From Candidatus Latescibacterota bacterium (lineage in GTDB: Bacteria > JAAXHH01 > JACQVL01), in contig JACQVL010000045.1 in NCBI GenBank assembly GCA_016209865.1, positions 1 through 19,253 on the forward strand: a stretch of 19,253 bases of DNA. Direction: 5' to 3'. Each line of letters opens with the position of its first letter. The first letter of the stretch is position 1. The position numbers and the translations under genes are program-made. Below, piece after piece: positions 4,777 to 13,968 of the stretch. The notes beneath the pieces are model-generated. The model did no database searches. It was given only the letters and a program-made list of their open reading frames with translations, and had not been told where the DNA came from.

Positions 4777-7194
4777 TCAGACGACGATGTTCACCAATTT
4801 TTTCGGGACGACGACCACCCGCTTCACCCCATGCCCGTCGAGATAGGGCCGGACGCGCTCGTGCTCCAAGGCCAGGCGCCTGATCGTCTCCTCATCCGCA
4901 TCAGCGGCCACCGTGAGCTGTCCCCGGACCTTCCCGTTGACCTGCAGGACGAGGGTCATCTCCGCGGACACGAGCAACGCCGGGTCGTAGTCCGGCCACC
5001 CCTGCTGATGGACACTGTCCGCATGACCCAGCGCATGCCACAGCTCTTCCGTGAGATGGGGGGCAAACGGCGCCAGGAGAATCAGCACCGTCTCAGCCGT
5101 CGACCGTCCGATCACCCCGTCCAGGCCGTCCGGGGCGTTGACATAGTTGACGAACTCCATGAACCGGCTGATCGTCGTGTTGAAGCGGCACTCCTCAACC
5201 CCCTCCGACACCTGCTTGACCAGCAGATGTCGCCGCCGGATCAATTCCGGAGAGTCAGCGTCCTGGGTGTCGAGGTTCTTCATCACCAGCGCCCAGACGC
5301 GGTTCAGGAAGCGGGAAGTCCCGTTGATTCCCTCCTCGCTCCAGGTGGCATCCTCATCGAACGGTGCCATGAAGAGTTCATACAGCCGCAGGGTGTCCGC
5401 CCCGTACTCCTCGACGACGCTGTCCGGCGTGATCACGTTGCCCCGGCTCTTCGACATCCGCTGCCCACTGGGCGCATGGAGCTGGCCCTGGTTCAGGAGC
5501 TTGGCGAACGGCTCCGAGAACGGCACGAGTCCAGCGTCTGCCATCACCTTCATCCAGAACCGGGCGTACAGCAGGTGCATGACCGCATGCTCCGCTCCGC
5601 CGACGTAGACATCGACCGGCATCCAGTACGCCACCGCCTCCGGGTCGAACGGGCGGGCGTGTTCGTGCGGACTCGTAAACCGCAGGAAATACCACGACGA
5701 ACACGCGAACCCACCCATCGTGTCCGTCTCCCGCTCCGCCGGGCCGCCGCACCCCGGACAGGTCGTCTGGACGAACTCCGGGATGTCGGCCAGCGGCGAC
5801 CGGCCCGTCGTCGCTGGCTGGTACCGGTCGGGCAGCAGCACCGGGAGCTCGTCCTCCGGCACCGGCACCATCCCGCAGCGCACGCAGTGGACGATGGGAA
5901 TGGGCGCGCCCCAGAACCGCTGTCGGGAGATCAGCCAATCCCGCATCTTATAGTGCACCTGCCGTCGCCCGATGCCCCGGTGCTCCATCCAATCCGCGAT
6001 CCGCTCCAGGCCGTCGCGTGACGGCAACCCGCTGAATTCCCCGCAATTGACCAGCACCCCGTCCCCCGTAGACGCCTCGGAGAGCGGCTGCCCGTCCCAT
6101 TCCGGCGGCGCGATGACGACGGGAATCGGCAGCCCGTAGCGGGTAGCGAACCCGAAATCGCGCGCATCGTGGGCCGGAACCGCCATGATCGCGCCCGTCC
6201 CGTAGCCCATCAGGACGTAATCCGCCAGATAGAGCGGGACGCGCTGTCCGTTCACCGGGTTGATCGCGTACGCCCCGGTGAACACTCCCGTCTGCTCTCG
6301 TTCTATCGAGGCACGCTCGATGTCGGTCTGCAGACGGGCCGCGTCGCGGTAGGCCTCAACCGCCGCACGATGCTCCGGAGTCGTGAGCGCATCGACGAGC
6401 GGATGCTCCGGGGCCAGGACGACGAAGGAGACCCCGAACACGGTATCCACCCGGGTGGTGAACACCCGGATCGACTCGTTCGTCCCGGCGACTTCCATGT
6501 CGAATTCTACCCCTTCACTCCGGCCGACCCAGTTCCGCTGCATCGTCGTGATCCGTTCCGGCCAGTCAATCCCGTCCAGGTCGCTGATCAATCGGTCCGC
6601 ATACGCCGTGATCCGGAAGAACCAGGCGGGGAGCAGCTTCTTCGTGATCGTATTGTGACCACGCCAGCACACCCCATCCCCGACCTCCTGGTTCGAGAGG
6701 GTCGTCTGGCATTGGGGACACCACCACTGCCAGTTCGTATCCCGATAGGCCAGACCACGGTGGTACAGGAGCAGGAAGAACGATTGCGTCCACTGGTAGT
6801 ACTCAGGATCGCTGGAATCGATCTCGCGCGACCAGTCGTAGGACGTCCCAATCAGCCGGAGCTGTCGTTTATAATTCGCCGTGTTGCGGGTGGTCGCCAG
6901 CCGGGGATGGATGCCATGTTTGATCGCAAACGCCTCTGACGGCTCCCCGAACGCATCCCATCCCATCGGATGGAGGACGTTGTACCCGCGCATCCGCTTG
7001 TACCGGGCAATCAGGTCGGTCGGGATATAGTTCCGGCAATGCCCGACACTCAGCCCTTCGCCGGACGGATACGGGAAAAAATCCAGGCAGTAGAATTTCG
7101 GTCTCTTCGGGTCCGTCCCCGTCCGGTGCAGCCCCTGCTCCTCCCACCAGGCCTGCCACTTCGGTTCGATCGTCTTGAAATCATACCCGGTCAT
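4777..7194 (-). CDS. leuS: Leucine--tRNA ligase
   Basis: This 805-residue class I synthetase attaches leucine to tRNA(Leu) in the cytoplasm and has the normal bacterial length. The ATP-binding HIGH motif lies at 49-52 in PYPSGEGLSVGH, so it reads SVGH with Ser in place of the first His. The second motif is RMSKS (579-583) instead of KMSKS. The leucine-site region reads GWDAFGEPSEAFAIKHGIHP, where many LeuRS have FGLPAEN. The CP1 editing domain is kept (FTTRVDTVFG, then GTGAIMAVPAHDARDFGF), as are CxxC pairs in CPQC, CVRC and CPGC that suggest zinc-binding loops. The C-terminal region ends VVVVPKKLVNIVV, as in complete family members. A GGGGAGGG ribosome-binding site overlaps the upstream stop. 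It is the last gene before the terminator at 4605-4649. Confidence 0.97.
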   Translation of the reverse strand: MTGYDFKTIEPKWQAWWEEQGLHRTGTDPKRPKFYCLDFFPYPSGEGLSVGHCRNYIPTDLIARYKRMRGYNVLHPMGWDAFGEPSEAFAIKHGIHPRLATTRNTANYKRQLRLIGTSYDWSREIDSSDPEYYQWTQSFFLLLYHRGLAYRDTNWQWWCPQCQTTLSNQEVGDGVCWRGHNTITKKLLPAWFFRITAYADRLISDLDGIDWPERITTMQRNWVGRSEGVEFDMEVAGTNESIRVFTTRVDTVFGVSFVVLAPEHPLVDALTTPEHRAAVEAYRDAARLQTDIERASIEREQTGVFTGAYAINPVNGQRVPLYLADYVLMGYGTGAIMAVPAHDARDFGFATRYGLPIPVVIAPPEWDGQPLSEASTGDGVLVNCGEFSGLPSRDGLERIADWMEHRGIGRRQVHYKMRDWLISRQRFWGAPIPIVHCVRCGMVPVPEDELPVLLPDRYQPATTGRSPLADIPEFVQTTCPGCGGPAERETDTMGGFACSSWYFLRFTSPHEHARPFDPEAVAYWMPVDVYVGGAEHAVMHLLYARFWMKVMADAGLVPFSEPFAKLLNQGQLHAPSGQRMSKSRGNVITPDSVVEEYGADTLRLYELFMAPFDEDATWSEEGINGTSRFLNRVWALVMKNLDTQDADSPELIRRRHLLVKQVSEGVEECRFNTTISRFMEFVNYVNAPDGLDGVIGRSTAETVLILLAPFAPHLTEELWHALGHADSVHQQGWPDYDPALLVSAEMTLVLQVNGKVRGQLTVAADADEETIRRLALEHERVRPYLDGHGVKRVVVVPKKLVNIVV

Positions 7195-7207
7195 ACGCCA
7201 CCCTCCC

Positions 7208-7552
7208 CTACTTCACTCCGATCAACACGTCGAGGATGAGGCTGATCACGCTGATGGCCAGCGCCGCCCCGATCGCGTCGAGAAACCCGCTGATACCGAA
7301 CCCCTGGACGACCGCCGCGACCAGGAAGAGCATCCCCCCGTTGACGACGAGCGTAAACAGGCCGAGGGAGAGAATGTTCAGAGGCAGGGTCAGCAACAGG
7401 ACGATCGGGCGGAGCACCGCGTTCACAATCCCCAGACACACCGCAGCCACGACCGCGGTCGTCACCGTATCCACCTGGACGCAGCTCGTCAGCCGGGTCA
7501 CGATCAGGATGGCCAGCGTCGTGACGATCGAATGGATCAGGAACCGCTTCAT
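7208..7552 (-). CDS. Phage holin family / DUF360 small membrane protein
   Basis: The 114-residue protein has four hydrophobic segments, at about residues 5-22, 29-50, 55-80 and 88-112. The central motif NAVLRPIVLLLTLPLNILSLGLFTLVVNG is shown here only by its core, LRPIVLLLTLPLNI and LGLFTLVVNG. It matches the membrane family named DUF360 or phage holin family 4, common in ordinary chromosomes and of unclear function; there is no sign of a prophage. Its ATG (7552-7550) overlaps the stop of the deacetylase gene by four bases, so translation is probably coupled. leuS follows 13 bases later. Confidence 0.88.
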   Translation of the reverse strand: MKRFLIHSIVTTLAILIVTRLTSCVQVDTVTTAVVAAVCLGIVNAVLRPIVLLLTLPLNILSLGLFTLVVNGGMLFLVAAVVQGFGISGFLDAIGAALAISVISLILDVLIGVK

Positions 7553-8364
7553 CCTTCGCTCTGCTCCACGGATTCAGGGTATCGCGGCGTCCCTTTCACG
7601 GCCGGGGTCCGGCCTGCGCACCAGCCGATCCCACGCTCGATCAGATCGCCGAACCAGGACAGCGGACGGCCTTCCACCTTCCGCCGGAGACTGGCAAGGC
7701 CATCCGTGAGGTACACACACGTCCCGGCCAGCGGGATCAGACCGTCGACGGACTGCAGCCCCTTGCAGCCCCGCACGACCACCATTCCCCTGTACCCGGC
7801 CGCAGCCGCTAAGCGTGCCACCTCATCCGAATACCGGCCGAACGGGCAGGAGAGCACCTCGACCGTCACCCCGGCCATCCGCTCGATACTCACGCGAGAG
7901 GCTTCAAGCTCATGGCGAAGCTGAGCGGGAGACAGTCGCGTCAAATCCGGATGATTCAGCGTATGCGAGCCGATCTCCAGTCCGCCCTCACGGAGGGCTT
8001 GCACCTGCTCCCAGTCCAGATGCCGGAACCGGCGTCCGCCGAGGTTGACCTCCCACCCGTTCTCCCGGCCGACGTACCCGGCGATGACGAAAACCGTCGC
8101 CGTCAACCCGTGCTCCCGGAGCAGGGGGTACGCATGCCGGTAGACACTCTCAAACCCATCGTCGAACGCCAGGACGACCGACCGAGGCGGCAACGGGCGA
8201 TGGGCACTCACGCTGGCCAGGACGTCGGCGAGATGGACGGTCGTATACCCGCGCGCCACGAGCCAGCCCAGATGGCGGGCGAACTGACGCGGCGTCAGCC
8301 GGGTGATCCCGTACTCGAACCGGGGATCAACCTTGTGGTAGACGAGGATAGGACACGACCCCAT
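7549..8364 (-). CDS. Polysaccharide deacetylase (NodB-type) family protein
   Basis: With the start at ATG 8364 the protein has 271 residues. It begins with the usual family opening CPILVYHKVDP. The metal-binding triad of carbohydrate esterase family 4 is present: Asp69 in LAFDDGFESV, and His134 and His138 in GSHTLNHPD. The next family motif appears as CPFGRYSDEV. The enzymes remove N-acetyl groups from cell-wall or capsule sugars. I see no signal peptide, so either export is non-classical or the start is different. An alternative ATG at 8397 would overlap dut by 29 bases and add 11 residues; longer upstream frames run deep into dut and look spurious. The chosen start lies four bases after the dut stop, in keeping with re-initiation. 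It is an unexpected envelope enzyme in a translation operon. Confidence 0.88.
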   Translation of the reverse strand: MGSCPILVYHKVDPRFEYGITRLTPRQFARHLGWLVARGYTTVHLADVLASVSAHRPLPPRSVVLAFDDGFESVYRHAYPLLREHGLTATVFVIAGYVGRENGWEVNLGGRRFRHLDWEQVQALREGGLEIGSHTLNHPDLTRLSPAQLRHELEASRVSIERMAGVTVEVLSCPFGRYSDEVARLAAAAGYRGMVVVRGCKGLQSVDGLIPLAGTCVYLTDGLASLRRKVEGRPLSWFGDLIERGIGWCAGRTPAVKGTPRYPESVEQSEG

Positions 8365-8368
8365 CCGG

Positions 8369-8830
8369 TCATCGTCCGGTATGACCGAACCCTCCATCGC
8401 CCCGTGTCGTCTCGTCCAGGCGCTCGACGACGATGAGGTGCACCCGTGGAACGGGGGTAATGACGAGTTGCGCGATGCGATCGCCGTCGTGCACCGTGTA
8501 CGGCGACGTCCCAAAATTAAAGAGGATCACCCCCACCTCGCCCCGATAATCGGGGTCGATCGTGCCCGGACTGTTGAGCAGGCCGATCCGGTGTTGAAGG
8601 GCGAGCCCGCTCCGGGGCCGGACCTGTCCCTCGTAGCCGGGGGGGATGGCGATGGAGAACCCGGTCCCGATCAGCGTTGCCTCACCGGGGTTCAGGACGA
8701 CCGGGGCCCCAAGCGCCGCGTGCAGGTCGAGTCCCGCCGCCCCTTCGCTCATGTATCGCGGGAGCGGGTGGACGGAAGGCCGGCAGGGGCTGATGTACAC
8801 GGTCACGGGGTGTGGAGACGAATCAGTCAT
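8369..8830 (-). CDS. dut: Deoxyuridine 5'-triphosphate nucleotidohydrolase
   Basis: This 153-residue trimeric-type dUTPase hydrolyses dUTP to dUMP and pyrophosphate, keeping uracil out of DNA and supplying dTMP synthesis. All five motifs are visible in order: AGLDLH (32-37), RPRSG (71-75), [17 protein letters not shown] (83-99) with the catalytic Asp92, GDRIAQLVI (116-124), and [10 protein letters not shown] (143-152). The last usually reads RGxGGFGSTG, so one Ser is replaced by His. Its ATG overlaps the TGA of the M16 peptidase gene by four bases (ATGA), indicating coupled translation. The deacetylase gene follows closely. Confidence 0.96.
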   Translation of the reverse strand: MTDSSPHPVTVYISPCRPSVHPLPRYMSEGAAGLDLHAALGAPVVLNPGEATLIGTGFSIAIPPGYEGQVRPRSGLALQHRIGLLNSPGTIDPDYRGEVGVILFNFGTSPYTVHDGDRIAQLVITPVPRVHLIVVERLDETTRGDGGFGHTGR

Positions 8831-10104
8831 CGGGGGAGCGGGACGTCTCGCTCCTCGACCGGCCCCAGGGCCGCCACAGACAGACGCTCCGGGTCGAGGA
8901 GTTCTTCAGCCAGTTCCTGCACCTGGGTGAGGGTGACCGCATCGACCTGGGCGATCGTCTCATCGATGGAGGAATAGGAATCGAGGTACAGCTCCAGACG
9001 GGCCAGCCGGTTCATCACCGTGCCGGTGTTCTCCATCGACAGGATCAGCCCGCCGGTCAGTTGGGATTTGGAATCCTGTAATTCATCCTCATGCAGCGGT
9101 TCCTGGCGCAACCGGGCGCATTCCGTGTAGATCATCTCCAGCACCCGCGGGACATCCGCACCGTCCGTCCCCGCGTAAATGCTGAAGAGGCCCGTGTCCT
9201 CGTAGAAGTCCAGGTCGGAATAGATGGAATACGCCAGCCCGGCCTTCTCCCGGACCGCCTGGAAGAGCCGTGAGGTCATCCCCCCGCCCAGCGCGGCGTT
9301 GAGGACGAACAGGGCATATTTTCGCTCATCCCGGAACGGCAGCCCGTGGCCGCCGACGCACAGGTGGGCCTGCGCGATGTCCTTCGTCGTGACCTGACAC
9401 CGGGCCGCCGGGGGGGACAGGACAGCAGGCGGGTCTGCCGCCGGCCGGTCGGGGAAGAGGAGTGTCTGCCTCACCAGCTCGACGATCTGGTCGTGGTCGA
9501 CGTTCCCGGCCGCGACAACCGTCGTCCGATCGGCGGTATAGTACGTGTCCAGGTACGCCCGAATCTCCTCGCGTGTCAGGGCCGACACCGTCGCTTCCGT
9601 CCCCAAGATCGACCGGCCTAACGGGTGCGGCTGCCAGATCAGCGAGGTAAACTGATCATGGAGCCATTCCTCCGGGTTATCCTCCATCCCCTTGATCTCG
9701 TCGATCACCACGTGCTTTTCCTTTTCGACCTCATCGGGGTCGAAGAGGGAGTGCTGCAGGATGTCTGCGAGGACGTCGATGGCGACCGGTGCATGAACGT
9801 CGAGGAGCCGCGCGAGATAGCAGTTCAACTCCCGTCCGGTGAACGCGTTCAAGTAGCCCCCCAGCGACTCGATACTCTGGGCGATCTGGTAGGCCGTCCG
9901 CGACCGGGTGCCTTTGAACACCATGTGTTCGAGAAAATGGGCGATGCCGTTCTGCTCGACCCGCTCGTGCCGGGAGCCGGAGCGCACCCAGAGGCCGATC
10001 GTCAGGGAGCGAACGTGCGGGACGTACTCCGTGACGACCCGGATGCCGTTGGGGAGGACCGATTTCCGGTAGACGGAGTGGAAGCCGTGTCCGGGGGTGG
10101 TCAC
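8827..10104 (-). CDS. M16 family zinc metallopeptidase (processing-peptidase-like)
   Basis: The 425-residue protein starts at GTG 10104, overlapping the pnp stop by four bases. It carries the inverted zinc motif HxxEH in [12 protein letters not shown] (His56, Glu59, His60), with a downstream acidic ligand around Glu135 in [16 protein letters not shown] second inactive-type M16 domain fills the C-terminal half ([24 protein letters not shown]), as in mitochondrial processing peptidase beta subunits and bacterial PqqL or YmxG relatives. The bacterial members cleave peptides, and their substrates are mostly unknown. No signal peptide is visible, so a cytosolic location is likely. The arrangement pnp-M16 (ymxG) is widespread in bacteria, which supports the call. 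Confidence 0.94.
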   Translation of the reverse strand: MTTPGHGFHSVYRKSVLPNGIRVVTEYVPHVRSLTIGLWVRSGSRHERVEQNGIAHFLEHMVFKGTRSRTAYQIAQSIESLGGYLNAFTGRELNCYLARLLDVHAPVAIDVLADILQHSLFDPDEVEKEKHVVIDEIKGMEDNPEEWLHDQFTSLIWQPHPLGRSILGTEATVSALTREEIRAYLDTYYTADRTTVVAAGNVDHDQIVELVRQTLLFPDRPAADPPAVLSPPAARCQVTTKDIAQAHLCVGGHGLPFRDERKYALFVLNAALGGGMTSRLFQAVREKAGLAYSIYSDLDFYEDTGLFSIYAGTDGADVPRVLEMIYTECARLRQEPLHEDELQDSKSQLTGGLILSMENTGTVMNRLARLELYLDSYSSIDETIAQVDAVTLTQVQELAEELLDPERLSVAALGPVEERDVPLPR

Positions 10105-12200
10105 CGCGTCCCCTCCGTGTGAGGCTCCTGCATGACGGCTTTCCGGCTGAGCTTGATCTTGCCCTGGGCGTCGATGCCGATGATCTTGACGCGGACCTCA
10201 TCCCCTTCGTTCGCCACCTCCCGCATCGCTTTCACCCGATGGGTATCCCATTCGGAGATGTGAACGAGGCCGTCCTGGCCGGGCAGGATCTCGACGAACG
10301 CGCCGAAATCAACGATGCGCTTCACTTTGCCGCTGTAGAGCTTGCCTAATTCGGGTTCTTCGACCAACGACCGGATCATGCGACTGGCCATCTCCCCGCT
10401 CTGCGGGTCGACCGCGGCGATCGTGATCGTCCCGTCGTTCTCGATGTTGATCTTCGTCCCGGTCTCGTCCTGAATGCTCCGGACCATCTTTCCACCCGGC
10501 CCGATGACGGTGCCGATCTGGTCGACCTTGACTTTCAAGGTGATGATCCGCGGCGCGTACGCTGATAGCTCGGGCCGCGGGGCCGGGATCGTCTGCTCCA
10601 TCCGGTCGAGGATGGAGAGCCGCGCGGCGCGGGCTCGTTCCAGGGACTCCCGGAGGACGTCGAGGGTCACCGTGATGACTTTCACGTCCATCTGGAAGGC
10701 GGTGATCCCCTGGCGCGTGCCCGCCACCTTGAAGTCCATCCCGCCGAGATGGTCTTCCACCCCCTGGATGTCGGTCAGGTATTGGGGGGCCGGCTCATCC
10801 GGGATCAGGCCGACGTTGACGCCGGCCACGTGGCTCGTGATGGGCACGCCGGCGTCCATCAACGACAGGCTGGCGGCGCAGACCGTGGCCATCGACGACG
10901 AGCTGTTCGACTCGAACACATCCGAGACAATCCGGATGGTATACGGGAAGACTTCATCCGACGGGATGACCGTGGCGATCGCCCGTTCGGCCAGGGCGCC
11001 GTGTCCGATCTCCCGCGGCCGCGGCCCGCGCTGCGGGCGTGTCTCCCCGGTACAGAACGGGGGAAAGTTGTAGTGGAGCATGAACGTCTTGAACGTCTCC
11101 CCTTCGAGGTCATCCATCCGCAGCTCGTCCAGCTTGCTCCCTAAGGTGGTGACGGCGAGGCACTGGGTCTCCCCGCGCGAGAACAGCGCCGAGCCATGCG
11201 TCCGAGGGAGCACGCCGACCTCAGAACTGACCGGCCGGATGTCATCCATCCCCCGGCCGTCGACCCGCCGGCCTTCTGTCTTGATCATCTCATGCATGTC
11301 CTGGCTCTGGGCATCCCGGACGATCTCCTTGATCACGGTTTCGCTCTCCGGGTAGTCCGGCCGCAGGCGCTCGATGGCCAGAGCTTCCGCCTGGCTGAAC
11401 AGCTCGCCCCGTTTCTGCTTCTCGACCGTCCGGTTCCCCTCATGGATGAGCGGCATGACGATTTCGGTCGTCCGGCGGACGAGCGTCTCATCCCGCTTCG
11501 GGTCGAGATGCTCCCGCTTGGGTCTGCCGCACAGCGTCCGGAGCCGCTCGATCTGCTCGTTGATCCGGATGGTCTGCTCATGCGCCAGCGAGATCGCCAC
11601 GAGCATGTCCGCTTCCACGATCTCGTGCGCCCCGCCTTCGAGGGACACGATGTACTCCGGCGTTCCCGTCACGACGATGTCCAGATCGCTCTCGTCGAGC
11701 TGGGGGAACGTCGGGTTGATCACGTACTCGCCGTTCACGCGGCCGACCCGGGACGCGGCCAGGGGGCCTGCGAACGGGATGTCCGAGATCGTCAGGGCGG
11801 CGGACGCCCCGATGATGCCTAAGATATCGGCATCGTTCTCCTGGTCGGACGAGAGGACGATGATCATGACCTGGGTCTCGCAGGCATAATCTTTCGGAAA
11901 CAGCGGCCGGATGGCATGATCGATCAGCCGGGCGCTGATCGTCTCTTTCTCACTCGGCGGGCCTTCGCGTTTGAGCCGTCCGCCCGGAATCCGGCCGGCC
12001 GCGTACATCTTCTCCCGATAATCGACCGTGAGGGGCAGGAAATCCCGTCCCTCCATCGCCTGTTTCGAGGACACGGCGGTCGCCAGGACGACCGTATCGC
12101 CGTAGCGAACCCAGACGGCGCCATCCGCTTGTTTGGCCACTTTTCCGGTTTCTAATGAGAGGACTCTTCCACCGATCGTGAGATCAACTCGATGTGCCAT
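10101..12200 (-). CDS. pnp: Polyribonucleotide nucleotidyltransferase (PNPase)
   Basis: This 699-residue protein degrades RNA from the 3' end by phosphorolysis and forms a trimeric ring in the cytoplasm, often within the degradosome. Two RNase PH domains are visible. The second carries HYNFPPFCTGE, PREIGHGALAERA and SSSMATVCAASLSLMDAG. A KH domain follows (IGPGGKMVRSIQDETGTK, near 550-610), then an S1 domain with DFGAFVEILPGQDGLVHISEW. The length is typical. ATG 12200 has an AAGGGAG ribosome-binding site about ten bases upstream. It lies 65 bases behind rpsO, the common rpsO-pnp order. The gap holds overlapping short palindromes, but no clear terminator or RNase III-type stem can be claimed. 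Confidence 0.97.
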   Translation of the reverse strand: MAHRVDLTIGGRVLSLETGKVAKQADGAVWVRYGDTVVLATAVSSKQAMEGRDFLPLTVDYREKMYAAGRIPGGRLKREGPPSEKETISARLIDHAIRPLFPKDYACETQVMIIVLSSDQENDADILGIIGASAALTISDIPFAGPLAASRVGRVNGEYVINPTFPQLDESDLDIVVTGTPEYIVSLEGGAHEIVEADMLVAISLAHEQTIRINEQIERLRTLCGRPKREHLDPKRDETLVRRTTEIVMPLIHEGNRTVEKQKRGELFSQAEALAIERLRPDYPESETVIKEIVRDAQSQDMHEMIKTEGRRVDGRGMDDIRPVSSEVGVLPRTHGSALFSRGETQCLAVTTLGSKLDELRMDDLEGETFKTFMLHYNFPPFCTGETRPQRGPRPREIGHGALAERAIATVIPSDEVFPYTIRIVSDVFESNSSSSMATVCAASLSLMDAGVPITSHVAGVNVGLIPDEPAPQYLTDIQGVEDHLGGMDFKVAGTRQGITAFQMDVKVITVTLDVLRESLERARAARLSILDRMEQTIPAPRPELSAYAPRIITLKVKVDQIGTVIGPGGKMVRSIQDETGTKINIENDGTITIAAVDPQSGEMASRMIRSLVEEPELGKLYSGKVKRIVDFGAFVEILPGQDGLVHISEWDTHRVKAMREVANEGDEVRVKIIGIDAQGKIKLSRKAVMQEPHTEGTR

Positions 12201-12265
12201 AGTGCTTCATTCTCCCTTGTTTCTTTCGTCTCGTCGTCTCGCCACTGCGGACGTCCGTGGACGGC

Positions 12266-12535
12266 TTATCCCCGTAAGCCGAGTTGCGCGACAAGCGCGC
12301 GATACCGTTCGATGTTGTGTCGCCGGAGATACGCTAAGAGTCGTCGGCGATGGCCGACGATCTTGAGCAACCCGCGCAGCGAGTGGAAATCTTTCTTGTG
12401 CGTCTTGAAATGTTCCGTGAGTTCATTGATCCGGGCGGTCAACAGGGCGATCTGCACCTCCGACGACCCGGTATCCGTCTCATGGCGGCGGTGCTGGGTC
12501 AAGAGCGCCTGTTTCGTTCCTTTGGTCAGAGACAC
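12266..12535 (-). CDS. rpsO: 30S ribosomal protein S15
   Basis: S15 is an early-binding 16S rRNA protein of the small subunit platform. With GTG at 12535 the product has 89 residues, the standard length. AAGGAG precedes it at six or seven bases; a longer in-frame ATG extension would add ten unrelated residues. Family-typical segments are [21 protein letters not shown] and [25 protein letters not shown], given here by their cores [13 protein letters not shown] and [18 protein letters not shown] 12-bp palindrome lies upstream at 12563-12574. In E. coli S15 represses its own translation; whether that applies here is not visible. Confidence 0.97.
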   Translation of the reverse strand: MSLTKGTKQALLTQHRRHETDTGSSEVQIALLTARINELTEHFKTHKKDFHSLRGLLKIVGHRRRLLAYLRRHNIERYRALVAQLGLRG

Positions 12536-12562
12536 GGTGTTCACTCCTTGTAGAAGCCACGT

Positions 12563-12574
12563 CACACGTGTGAT
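12563..12574. promoter_or_regulatory. 12-bp palindrome upstream of rpsO
   Basis: TCACACGTGTGA is a perfect palindrome 28 bases ahead of the rpsO GTG, in the 62-bp gap after ribF. It could be an operator, or part of the rpsO leader structure. A palindrome of this length is also possible by chance. Confidence 0.3.
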
Positions 12575-12597
12575 CGAATGAGAAACCCCCGCACGAA

Positions 12598-13527
12598 TCA
12601 GCCCTGGAGCACCCGCCGGGCCTGCTCCACATCGGCCGCAATCTGTGCGCGCAGGGCGTCAACCCCCGAGAAACGCTGTTCGGCCCGCAGCCGTTCGACC
12701 ACCTCGACCCGCAGGTCACACCCGTACACATCCCCCTGGAAGTCCAGGAGATGGACCTCGACAGAGACGGTCCCCGGCCCGAAAGTCGGCCGGACCCCGA
12801 CGTTCATCACCCCTGGCCACCCGCCCGACCCGGTCGACGCGCGGACCGCGTAGACGCCATGAGCCGGCAGCAATTTCTGGGGCGAGGCGACCTGGAGGTT
12901 GGCCGTCGGAAAATCGAGCAGCCGTCCTCGTCCCTCCCCGTGGATGACCCGGCCGGCCAGGGTATACGAATAGCCGAGCAACCGGGCTGCCTCACGCATC
13001 CGGCCCGTCGTCACGCACTCTCGAACCCGGGTACTGTTGACGACCGACCCGTCGGCGGTGACGGGCGGCACGACCCGGACCTGAAACCCGTACGCGCTCC
13101 CCATCCGCCGCAGCAGGTCGGTATTCCCGACCCCATGGCGGCCGAACGCATGGGTGTACCCGACGACGAGTTCGCGGGCGTCCAGGCGTTCGACGTAGAC
13201 CTGATGCACATACCGTTCCGGCTCGGTCTGAGCCACCTCCAGGGTGAAGGGGATGACGAGCACCGCGGCGATGGGAAACCGGGCCAGGAGACGGAGTTTT
13301 TCCTCCAGGGGCGTCAAGAGCGACAGCAGCGGCCGGCGGCCGATGACGAGTTGCGGATGAGGTTCGAACGTGACGAGCAGGCACACACACCCGTGGTGGG
13401 CCGCGCGTGCGACAGCCTCGGTGATGATCGCATGATGGCCGAGATGAACCCCATCGAAGTTCCCGACGGTCACCACAGGCCGTCGAAACTGGCCGGTTGC
13501 CGCCTCAAGGCTGTCCAGCACTCTCAT
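12598..13527 (-). CDS. ribF: Bifunctional riboflavin kinase / FAD synthetase
   Basis: The 309-residue enzyme converts riboflavin to FMN and then FAD. The N-terminal adenylyltransferase domain shows [16 protein letters not shown] (about 20-35), TFEPHP and NSTRVRE. The C-terminal flavokinase domain starts near 185 with [20 protein letters not shown] and continues with HGVYAV and NVGVRPTF. The usual GxDFxFGxxRxG loop is altered to [14 protein letters not shown]. Its ATG overlaps the rbfA stop by four bases (ATGA). truB, which often lies between rbfA and ribF in bacteria, is missing. The gene sits in the translation operon, as it does in many genomes. Confidence 0.95.
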   Translation of the reverse strand: MRVLDSLEAATGQFRRPVVTVGNFDGVHLGHHAIITEAVARAAHHGCVCLLVTFEPHPQLVIGRRPLLSLLTPLEEKLRLLARFPIAAVLVIPFTLEVAQTEPERYVHQVYVERLDARELVVGYTHAFGRHGVGNTDLLRRMGSAYGFQVRVVPPVTADGSVVNSTRVRECVTTGRMREAARLLGYSYTLAGRVIHGEGRGRLLDFPTANLQVASPQKLLPAHGVYAVRASTGSGGWPGVMNVGVRPTFGPGTVSVEVHLLDFQGDVYGCDLRVEVVERLRAEQRFSGVDALRAQIAADVEQARRVLQG

Positions 13528-13940
13528 CCGTGCTCTGCATCCTCCACAGGCGGGGACGCGGGATGGGCGTCCTCGCCGTCGGACGGAGCCGGAGCACCGT
13601 CAACGGGTTGGATCGTCTTCATCACTTCCGCGATCCGGGCCGCGTGGATCAACGAGCGGTCGAACCGGAACGAGAATTCGGGGGTGTGCCGCAGCCGGAC
13701 GCGCCGCCCGATCTGGCTCCGGATGAACCCGGTCGCGCGCTCCAGTCCCTGGAGGCTGCGCGTGCGTTCCGCGTCAGACCCGAACACGCTGACGAACACC
13801 CGCGCGTACCGCAGATCGTCCGTGACATCCACGGCGGTTACGGTCACGAACCCGATCCGCGGGTCTTTCATCTCGTTCCGAATGATATCACTGACCTCCT
13901 GCTTGAGGAGGTCGGCGACGCGCAGAGATCGCCGCGACAT
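13524..13940 (-). CDS. rbfA: 30S ribosome-binding factor A
   Basis: RbfA is a KH-like cold-shock protein that binds the immature 30S subunit near the 5' end of 16S rRNA. With ATG 13940 the product has 138 residues. The sequence opens SRRSLRVADLLKQEVSDII and continues DPRIGFVTVTAVDVTDDLRYARVFVSVFG, shown by its core DPRIGFVTVT and LRYARVFVSV. I chose this start because GGGAGGAA lies seven bases before it. An upstream in-frame TTG at 13982 would add 14 residues over the ribosome-binding site and overlap the ylxP stop. The C-terminal 25 residues are Pro/Asp/Glu-rich and beyond the conserved domain. Confidence 0.95.
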   Translation of the reverse strand: MSRRSLRVADLLKQEVSDIIRNEMKDPRIGFVTVTAVDVTDDLRYARVFVSVFGSDAERTRSLQGLERATGFIRSQIGRRVRLRHTPEFSFRFDRSLIHAARIAEVMKTIQPVDGAPAPSDGEDAHPASPPVEDAEHG

Positions 13941-13968
13941 GGCCTGTTCCTCCCGTGACAGCGTGGTG

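Noticed and set aside
4753-6021. Plus-strand open frame of 422 codons
   Set aside because: It is the antisense shadow of leuS, beginning inside the palindrome at 4730-4757.
7208-7552. Prophage remnant suggested by the holin-family name
   Set aside because: The family is common in ordinary chromosomes, the gene is translationally coupled in a housekeeping operon, and no phage genes are nearby.
12248-12263. Hairpin or operator between rpsO and pnp (CGGACGTCCG and CGTCC-GT-GGACG)
   Set aside because: The stems are only five pairs, overlap each other and lack a U-tract. They are too weak to call a terminator or an RNase III site from sequence alone.
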